Origin: Patescibacteria group bacterium
GTDB lineage: Bacteria; Patescibacteriota; Patescibacteriia; 2-12-FULL-60-25
NCBI GenBank assembly: GCA_018061485.1
Contig: JAGOUA010000001.1
Location: forward strand, 1 to 26,098
Direction: 5' to 3'
DNA: 26,098 bases
Shown here one piece after another: positions 15,526-20,114 of the stretch (its first letter is position 1; the number at the start of each line of letters is the position of its first letter). A program made the translations under genes and the position numbers. The notes under the pieces are model-generated. The model was given only the letters and a program-made list of their open reading frames with translations. It did not search any database and was not told where the DNA came from.

Positions 15526-16434
15526 TTATGATACCGTGAAACGCCGCCTTCGGCTACGTCGTACGAAATACGCTACGCTTAGAAGAAACACCGCCATGAA
15601 AACCACACCTCCGCCGATAAGCGTCTCCCCTACCCAGTGAGTGCTACGAGTGGTGCTAATGACCTTCCCTTCATTATTCAACAGCTCTTGCGTAAGCATC
15701 AGGCGTATGGCCGGCCAAGAGCTTTCCCATGTTGCCTCAAGCGCTCGCGATTCGTTCGGTAATAGACGAATATCTTGCTCATGCACGATGAGCGAACCAA
15801 TGCTGGGTTGGATCGTGGTGCGAACCCGCGTAGAGCCATGCACCACTCCGCTATTGCGAACCGATGTCTCCACGACACCACCTCGACCAAAGAACCTCCA
15901 GCGAGTCTGCATTTCATCTTGAAACGCAAGTTTTGGAACGGCCGTATCTTGATCACCTCCAACAGATACCATCCAAAGGGTTGCCAACCTACGCGCAAAT
16001 CCTACCGAGCTCTCTCCTGAGAGCTGTTCGGAGGCGATAATCGCGACATAGTACCCGCGACGTTCCGCATCCGCAGGAACAGCGATCTGTACACGTACAC
16101 GGCGTGATGCCCCAGGTTCTAGCACAAACACCGGCGCAGATACACGAATCCACGAGGGTAAACCGGCGACTATAGAGGGATCGAGAAAACGCGGCTCACC
16201 ACTAACGCCCGCTTCAAACGCCTGCACCGAAAGAGCGACACGTACCGGAGACGCTTCCGTGTTACGAAACACCAACTCACGATCTTCGCTCGCTCCAGGA
16301 ACGAGGCGCAGATCCTGAATCGCTGGCTCAACAGAAAACGCTTGCGCAGAAGAAAACGCGCACATACTCCCACCTATAACCACAGCTAATGCCCCCACCA
16401 AAAAAGACCGCCGCATCATGCGTTGCACACACAT
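15526..16434 (-). CDS. DUF916-like extracellular protein with C-terminal membrane anchor
   Basis: A 302-residue protein. Signal peptide ~1-32 (SFLVGALAVVIGG...AQA). Mature region: two Ig-like/pilus-chaperone-like beta domains. The first has the typical opening FSVEPAIQDLRLVPGAS, RELVFRNTEASPVRVALSV and PSWIRVSAPVFVLEPGASRRVRVQI; the second covers ~190-265. A single transmembrane helix at ~272-292 (GGGVVFMAVFLLSVAYF) is followed by a basic tail (RRSRRRR), so the protein is outside the cell and anchored at its C-terminus. In Firmicutes, DUF916 proteins bind peptidoglycan and partner WxL surface proteins; a matching scaffold role here is inference. It starts 3 bp after the upstream stop. ATGs at codons 6 and 7 are alternative starts. 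Confidence 0.8.
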   Translation of the reverse strand: MCVQRMMRRSFLVGALAVVIGGSMCAFSSAQAFSVEPAIQDLRLVPGASEDRELVFRNTEASPVRVALSVQAFEAGVSGEPRFLDPSIVAGLPSWIRVSAPVFVLEPGASRRVRVQIAVPADAERRGYYVAIIASEQLSGESSVGFARRLATLWMVSVGGDQDTAVPKLAFQDEMQTRWRFFGRGGVVETSVRNSGVVHGSTRVRTTIQPSIGSLIVHEQDIRLLPNESRALEATWESSWPAIRLMLTQELLNNEGKVISTTRSTHWVGETLIGGGVVFMAVFLLSVAYFVRRSRRRRFTVS

Positions 16435-16437
16435 ACC

Positions 16438-17373
16438 CTAATAGCGCGGTGTTAAGGTAAAGAACACACTTTGTCCATAAGAGCCGGATGGAGTAGACGA
16501 AGAAACCGCCAGTTTATACAGCAAGACCGAGCGATCTTGCGGGGAACCAGAAGGATCTGCTGACGCCTGTATTTGTACAGCGGTACTTGTCACACCCGTA
16601 TCAGCTGCCAAGCTCGCCTGCGAACCAAGCGTGCGAAGACCATATTCTTCAGACCCCACCGTCACCGCTCCATCCGTCACCGGCGTGAGGGTATGCGTCC
16701 CATTCGAGGGAGGAGACCCCGCCTGCGCATAGACAATATATCCGTTGATAGACGGCGCTTCGATGCCGATATATCCCGTCGCTATCGCCGCCGTTGAGGG
16801 GCTCACCGTCCCCAGCGCCACCGACGTTGTTCCTAGCTTCACGATCGACGCCGTACCACTTGTGGGGCTACTACTCATATTCGCAATAACACCAGACCAT
16901 CCATCAACGTACACCAATACATCAGAGATTCGCGCAACCTTACCAACAACGACTTTCTGCGAAAATCCCGACCCCTCGATCGCGGCAATCATGTCCCCAA
17001 CGGCTAGCGTCGCGAGATCCGCGGCATTATTTGCCATCACGAATTTCTGTACGCCAGAAAAAACCTGATACCCGATCGGGGTAAAACTTGGCGACGCCAT
17101 CTTCATCGTAAAGCTCAGCGCCGAGCTGTCTGACAACCGATACCCCGCCGTCAAGCTATACGAAGCACTCGATCCAAGACCGACCGCCGTCCCGCCGATC
17201 GTGTCTCGCACCTGATAGTTGGTGCTCGTTCCCATCTCATCACCACCCTCGCTCGTGGTATCCCAAAGGATCTGATAGTTCGTACTCGACATCTGAGCCG
17301 AAACCGTCAAAGGAACGCTCAAAATAAGCGCTAAGCTCAGCCAAAAAGAAAGCAAATGTACAGACATAAACAT
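16438..17373 (-). CDS. Small secreted beta-rich surface protein (SSTNYQI type)
   Basis: A 311-residue protein with a signal peptide (about 1-26, ending VSAQ) and a Ser/Thr/Gly-rich beta-structured mature part. The mature N-terminus carries repeated SSTNYQI / TSTNYQVRDTIGG / SASYSLTAGYRL phrases typical of secreted CPR proteins. The middle (~105-190) has a GDMI/VVVGKVARIS unit. The C-terminus ends VSSSTPSGSYGQSVFFTLTPRY, resembling the terminal strand pair of WxL-type domains. No transmembrane anchor. First gene of the four-gene surface operon. TATACT touches ATG 17373, so a transcript could begin at the second in-frame ATG (17367) and be leaderless; the product would be two residues shorter. 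Exact function unknown. Confidence 0.8.
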   Translation of the reverse strand: MFMSVHLLSFWLSLALILSVPLTVSAQMSSTNYQILWDTTSEGGDEMGTSTNYQVRDTIGGTAVGLGSSASYSLTAGYRLSDSSALSFTMKMASPSFTPIGYQVFSGVQKFVMANNAADLATLAVGDMIAAIEGSGFSQKVVVGKVARISDVLVYVDGWSGVIANMSSSPTSGTASIVKLGTTSVALGTVSPSTAAIATGYIGIEAPSINGYIVYAQAGSPPSNGTHTLTPVTDGAVTVGSEEYGLRTLGSQASLAADTGVTSTAVQIQASADPSGSPQDRSVLLYKLAVSSSTPSGSYGQSVFFTLTPRY

Positions 17374-17379
17374 AGTATA
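17374..17379 (-). promoter_or_regulatory. -10 box of the surface-protein operon
   Basis: TATACT on the minus strand is immediately followed by ATGTTTATG. A start 7 nt after the box coincides with the second ATG. No convincing -35 box. Confidence 0.45.
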
Positions 17380-17562
17380 GCCTGTTTGCCTCCGTCCTTC
17401 TAGAACCGCCTACAAGCCCCTTCTTGTAAAAAATCTCTTCGCCACGATTGCAACATCACCCTAAGAGGCTCTCCTTGTTTCTGGACGATTTTATAAGCGT
17501 CGTAAAATCATTGTTTATTTGTCGTATAAAAACGCTCTTTCTTTGCTTATCCTAGCGATTTT

Positions 17563-17580
17563 ATTATGCGTCGCACAATA
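17563..17580 (+). repeat. 18-bp dispersed repeat, copy 1
   Basis: ATTATGCGTCGCACAATA, identical to 18677-18694. A third near copy of its core (TGTGTCGCACAAT) is at 18696-18708. The two exact copies flank the parS/DnaA-box region. Confidence 0.7.
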
Positions 17581-17601
17581 TTAATAGACTGTTTCACAAA
17601 A

Positions 17602-17617
17602 TGTTTCACGTGAAACA
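17602..17617. other. parS site 1
   Basis: Perfect 16-bp palindrome TGTTTCACGTGAAACA, matching the bacterial ParB-binding consensus. A half-site (TGTTTCAC) lies just upstream at 17590-17597. It is outside the tandem repeat. Confidence 0.75.
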
Positions 17618-17832
17618 TTCTTAGGAGAATGCTAGGATTTTGACACATGAAAACGCGAAACCCCTTGCGGCTGTAGGCGAAAAAATCTGCATACGAGAAA
17701 AAACCATGGTTTCATTGGGGTTTTTATTAAGTTTTTCCCCTCCAGCAACCAACACTGACACAGCCCTCGAAACACCCGAGCCGTCGCTTGACCGCCCCTC
17801 ACCAGACACTTGTCATGAAAAAAATAAGCTTA

Positions 17833-17848
17833 TGTTTCACGTGAAACA
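17833..17848. other. parS site 2
   Basis: TGTTTCACGTGAAACA in the first tandem-repeat unit. Confidence 0.75.
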
Positions 17849-17986
17849 TAGCGCTATTTTGGACGGCTCTTTTTTCTTTCAAAACCTTCTTTCAAAAATT
17901 GGCGTGTCACCACTAGCTGAGGCGAGTACTCTGCTAGATCGGGACAAGCGGCAACCGGAGATTCTCGAGGAGAAAAAATAAGCTTA

Positions 17987-18002
17987 TGTTTCACGTGAAA
18001 CA
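17987..18002. other. parS site 3
   Basis: TGTTTCACGTGAAACA in the second tandem-repeat unit. Confidence 0.75.
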
Positions 18003-18143
18003 TAGCGCTATTTTGGAGAGCTCTTTTCTTTCTTTCAAAACCTTCTTTTTAAAAATTGGCGTGTCACCACTAGCTGAGGCGAGTACTCTGCTAGATCGGG
18101 ACAAGCGGCAACCGGAGATTCTCGAGGAGAAAAAATAAGCTTA

Positions 18144-18159
18144 TGTTTCACGTGAAACA
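18144..18159. other. parS site 4
   Basis: TGTTTCACGTGAAACA in the truncated third unit. Confidence 0.75.
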
Positions 18160-18302
18160 TAGCGCTATTTTGGACGGCTCTTTTTCTTCTCTTGTATGCA
18201 GCCTGTTAAAAAATAGTCTTGATAGATAGAGTTTGTTTTAGCCTAGAATAAGAATACATTTTTTTAGAAAAACGTTTTTCTCCTTTAGAAAAAATAAGCC
18301 TA

Positions 18303-18318
18303 TGTTTCACGTGAAACA
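18303..18318. other. parS site 5, centre of a 40-bp perfect palindrome
   Basis: TGTTTCACGTGAAACA with dyad symmetry extending to 18291-18330 (20 bp on each side of the centre, arms starting AAAATAAGCC). The flanks differ slightly from those of sites 2-4, which are imperfect versions of the same extended palindrome. Confidence 0.8.
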
Positions 18319-18385
18319 TAGGCTTATTTTGTTTGTAGGGGATTCTCTTTATCGAAATATGACGGACTCCTGTGCAAAGTCAGAG

Positions 18386-18394
18386 TTATACACA
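18386..18394 (+). other. DnaA box
   Basis: TTATACACA, a perfect match to the TTATNCACA consensus. Confidence 0.55.
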
Positions 18395-18399
18395 CCCTT

Positions 18400-18418
18400 T
18401 GTGGATATCTGTGGATAT
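18400..18418 (-). other. Pair of near-consensus DnaA boxes
   Basis: TGTGGATAT occurs at 18400-18408 and again at 18410-18418. Each differs by one base from the reverse complement of TTATCCACA. With the perfect box at 18386 they form a compact cluster at about one helical turn spacing. Confidence 0.5.
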
Positions 18419-18494
18419 CTCTCACCCCTCCTGACAGCCCTCACACAGAGGCCAGACCGGCCCTCATCGTTACCAGACGGCTCTGTATTCATCT

Positions 18495-18521
18495 CAAAAA
18501 CCCCCTCACAGAGAGGGGGTT
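18495..18521 (-). terminator. Intrinsic terminator, distal of a tandem pair
   Basis: Stem AACCCCCTC/GAGGGGGTT with a 5-nt loop; on the minus strand it is followed by a T-run. It backs up the terminator at 18529-18557 after tRNA-Ala(CGC) and insulates the parS/DnaA-box region from tRNA transcription. Confidence 0.75.
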
Positions 18522-18528
18522 GGTGTAC

Positions 18529-18557
18529 AAAAAAACGGCTCTATACAGCCATTTTTT
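18529..18557 (-). terminator. Terminator of tRNA-Ala(CGC)
   Basis: A-rich/T-rich flanked hairpin (GGCT/AGCC core, loop of 6) with T-runs on both strands, starting 3 bp after the tRNA's CCA. Could act bidirectionally. Confidence 0.75.
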
Positions 18558-18559
18558 GA

Positions 18560-18635
18560 TGGTGGACTGGAGGAGAGTCGAACTCCTGACCTCTGCAATG
18601 CGAATGCAGCGCTCTACCAACTGAGCTACCAGCCC
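18560..18635 (-). tRNA. tRNA-Ala (anticodon CGC), CCA encoded
   Basis: 76-nt cloverleaf: acceptor GGGCTGG/CCAGTCC with the G3-U70 alanine identity pair, D-arm GCTC/GAGC, anticodon stem CTGCA/TGCAG with loop TTCGCAT, T-loop TTCGACT, discriminator A, genomic CCA. The CGC anticodon reads only GCG, a dedicated isoacceptor beside the GGC one at 5873. Upstream on the minus strand a TTGTGG/TAGAAC pair (16-bp spacer) may be its promoter and overlaps the DnaA box at 18668. Confidence 0.95.
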
Positions 18636-18667
18636 AAGGGGTCTTGGGCGTTCTATCGCTGTTCTAC

Positions 18668-18676
18668 TTATCCACA
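18668..18676 (+). other. DnaA box upstream of tRNA-Ala(CGC)
   Basis: TTATCCACA, a perfect consensus match. It overlaps the possible -35 of tRNA-Ala(CGC) and adjoins the repeat at 18677. Confidence 0.5.
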
Positions 18677-18708
18677 ATTATGCGTCGCACAATAATGTGT
18701 CGCACAAT
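18677..18708 (+). repeat. 18-bp dispersed repeat, copy 2, plus near copy
   Basis: ATTATGCGTCGCACAATA (18677-18694) is identical to 17563-17580. TGTGTCGCACAAT follows 15 bp after the matching core. It could be a protein-binding repeat of the candidate origin or an element of the tRNA promoter. Confidence 0.65.
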
Positions 18709-18762
18709 GTTATTTTTGTCTTTTCCCCTTCTCAGGACGAGGTTTTTTCATCAGAGAAGAGG

Positions 18763-18836
18763 TGGTGTCTCCACGTGGAATTGAACCACGATCTAGGGCT
18801 TAGGAGTCCCTTGTTCTTCCATTGAACTACGGAGAC
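18763..18836 (-). tRNA. tRNA-Arg (anticodon CCT), CCA encoded
   Basis: 74-nt cloverleaf: acceptor GTCTCCG/TGGAGAC, D-arm GTTC/GAAC, anticodon loop CTCCTAA, T-arm CGTGG-TTCAATT-CCACG, discriminator A, genomic CCA. It reads AGG. The anticodon stem AGGGA/GCCCT has an A-G mismatch at its loop-proximal pair, where tRNA-Arg(CCT) usually has C-G. The D-loop is short. Confidence 0.92.
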
Positions 18837-18844
18837 GCGCAAAA

Positions 18845-18874
18845 AGTGTAGAGCAAAGAACTCCCCCTCGTCAA
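18845..18874 (-). promoter_or_regulatory. Promoter of tRNA-Arg(CCT)
   Basis: On the minus strand TTGACG (18869-18874), 18 bp, TACACT (18845-18850). The start is predicted about 2 nt before the mature 5' end. It is divergent from the rpsT promoter 30 bp away. Confidence 0.5.
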
Positions 18875-18904
18875 TCGTTTTCCTGGGTAGATATCGAGGG
18901 ACGG

Positions 18905-18933
18905 TTGACGTGGCGCGCATTTTTCCGTATACT
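18905..18933 (+). promoter_or_regulatory. rpsT promoter
   Basis: TTGACG (18905-18910), exactly 17 bp, TATACT (18928-18933). Predicted start near 18940, only ~4 nt before the ATG, so rpsT mRNA would be practically leaderless. Confidence 0.7.
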
Positions 18934-18943
18934 GACGCCATAT

Positions 18944-19210
18944 ATGCCAAATAAACACGCCGCTATTAAAGATCTGCGGAAAAATCATCGCCGTGCGGCG
19001 CTGAACTCCCGTCTTAAAACCCACGTAAAAGCCCTTGATCGCAATTGGAAATCCCTTGTCAAAGAAGGGAAGACCGAGGCCAAGACGGCTATCGCTTCGT
19101 TCCAACAGGCTGCAGCAAAAGCAGCAAAAAAGAACGTCGTTCACCCAAACAAAGTCGCTCGTCTTTTGTCCCGCGCTCACAAAGCACTGACGAAAGTCGC
19201 TGCAAAATAA
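18944..19210 (+). CDS. rpsT: 30S ribosomal protein S20 (bS20)
   Basis: An 88-residue basic helical protein, the usual length for bS20. It starts MPNKHAAIKDLRKNHRRA, with the family's SRLKTHVKAL and HPNKVARLLSRAHKAL helices, and binds 16S rRNA in the small subunit. ATG 18944 is chosen over an in-frame TTG at 18905 because that TTG is the -35 box and because bS20 proteins begin at this point. There is no Shine-Dalgarno and almost no leader behind the TTGACG/TATACT promoter. Monocistronic: a strong terminator begins at the base after TAA. Confidence 0.96.
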   Translation: MPNKHAAIKDLRKNHRRAALNSRLKTHVKALDRNWKSLVKEGKTEAKTAIASFQQAAAKAAKKNVVHPNKVARLLSRAHKALTKVAAK

Positions 19211-19231
19211 CCCTCCATACGGAGGGTTTTT
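19211..19231 (+). terminator. Intrinsic terminator of rpsT
   Basis: CCCTCC-ATAC-GGAGGG followed by five T, starting directly after the stop codon. It lies tail-to-tail with the end of holA. Confidence 0.85.
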
Positions 19232-19239
19232 GCTACTCT

Positions 19240-20073
19240 CTAAAGCAACGTCGTCCATTCAGCGGGGAGCGCTTGCCCTGAGCGCAATCCTGCAAGAAGC
19301 GTCATTGATCGCCACCACGCCTGATACACGGCGCGTTTTTCTTGTTCCGATGCACGCTCCCAGCGAGCGCGTACAAACGGAGGAAGACGAGCATCCGCCA
19401 CACCATCCATCGCTCGAAGCGCCTGACGGGCCTGCTGCACGAGAAGACTGCTCAGATCCTCATCAGACTCACGAAGCTCACTCGGAACACGTCCTGACCG
19501 CATATAAGACTCCATTATCGCGAAGGGAGAGCCCGCCTCGTGCATAAGCGCTGGAAGCGTGTGTGCCGCCCTCCACTGGGGAAGCGCCTGCGTAAACGTC
19601 CACGCATCTCCGTCGCTCTCACGAGCAAATCGTTCAATCGTCGCGTCCCACGCACACCCATCCTGCAACGCGCGCTGCTTGGCCCACGTAAGAAAGGCCG
19701 CACCTGTGCGGTGCTCATGCCGATAGACCTGCGCTTTTGGCCATGCGCGGACGATCGCCTCTTTTGAGGCGTCTAGCTCCTCTTCAAGAAGAAGAGCGAT
19801 GCCGTCATCATTCGGCGTAGCGAAGAGCTCCGTCGCCTGCTTCCAGTCTGCCACTTTCCAGCCCCCAAGAACCCCCGTTAAACGCAGACACGTTTTTTTT
19901 GCAAACAAACCACCCCCTTGAAGCTTTGCCACCAACTCACGAGGTCCCAAACCTTCCGCCACCCGCTCAACCGACATCCCTGAGGGATCGTGTTTTTCTT
20001 TATATAAACGCTCAAGCTCACGCGCTTTTTCGCGCGCTTGATAAGTATCGGGGCCCACACAGACAAGAATCAC
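19240..20073 (-). CDS. holA: DNA polymerase III delta subunit (clamp loader), HolA-like
   Basis: A 277-residue protein. The N-terminus MILVCVGPDTYQAREKARELERLY matches the start of HolA, whose first strand is followed by D-x-Y-x-a-r-e; the GGGLFAKK segment and the GWKVADWK stretch fit domain I/II of the family. HolA opens the beta sliding clamp during loading. It is shorter than the ~340 residues of typical HolA and divergent elsewhere, so the call relies mainly on the N-terminus, the overall layout and the position beside polA. The GTG start (20071-20073) lies exactly 6 nt behind the -10 box of a TTGCCG/TACGCT promoter, so the transcript is probably leaderless. polA ends 41 bp upstream. Confidence 0.75.
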   Translation of the reverse strand: MILVCVGPDTYQAREKARELERLYKEKHDPSGMSVERVAEGLGPRELVAKLQGGGLFAKKTCLRLTGVLGGWKVADWKQATELFATPNDDGIALLLEEELDASKEAIVRAWPKAQVYRHEHRTGAAFLTWAKQRALQDGCAWDATIERFARESDGDAWTFTQALPQWRAAHTLPALMHEAGSPFAIMESYMRSGRVPSELRESDEDLSSLLVQQARQALRAMDGVADARLPPFVRARWERASEQEKRAVYQAWWRSMTLLAGLRSGQALPAEWTTLL

Positions 20074-20079
20074 CTATCG

Positions 20080-20108
20080 AGCGTACGACGTGTGCGCGTC
20101 CTCGGCAA
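20080..20108 (-). promoter_or_regulatory. holA promoter
   Basis: On the minus strand TTGCCG (20103-20108), 17 bp, TACGCT (20080-20085), then 6 nt to the GTG start. Predicted +1 is the G of the start codon. Confidence 0.5.
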
Positions 20109-20114
20109 CCCACT

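Larger units (their letters stand above)
17823..18182 (+). repeat. Tandem direct repeat (~155 bp, about 2.3 copies) carrying parS
   Basis: Two full units and a partial third (about 17823-17978, 17979-18135, then 18136-18182). Each begins with AATAAGCTTATG, the parS palindrome and ATAGCGCTATTTTGGA. The full units also share the stretch from ATTGGCGTGTCACC to CTCGAGGAGAAAAAA. Differences are concentrated in the T/C-rich stretch after the palindrome. The parS spacing is 154 and 157 bp. Confidence 0.9.
17380..18720. other. Candidate centromere/origin region: parS array, DnaA boxes, AT-rich DNA
   Basis: About 1.2 kb (17380-18559) without credible genes. The left part (17400-17600) is AT-rich with short inverted repeats. 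The centre (17602-18318) holds five perfect parS sequences, three of them in a tandem repeat. The right part (18386-18418) holds a cluster of DnaA-box matches and tandem terminators. tRNA-Ala(CGC) follows, then another perfect DnaA box (18668). Clusters of parS normally mark the origin-proximal centromere of bacterial chromosomes. parA, parB and dnaA are not in the window, and the plus strand looks C-rich on both sides rather than flipping, so origin status is a hypothesis while centromere status is stronger. Confidence 0.55.

Noticed and set aside
17640..17981. 113-codon open frame within the parS region
   Set aside because: Its middle and end run through parS and the tandem repeat (MFHVKH is simply translated parS). 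No family resemblance or good ribosome-binding site; differs between repeat units.
17823..18330. CRISPR array
   Set aside because: Repeats are ~155 bp with no short repeat/unique spacer alternation and no cas genes; the shared core is parS.
17380..18720. Firm call of a replication origin
   Set aside because: DnaA boxes are few, dnaA is absent, and by eye the plus strand is C-rich on both sides; kept as a candidate only.
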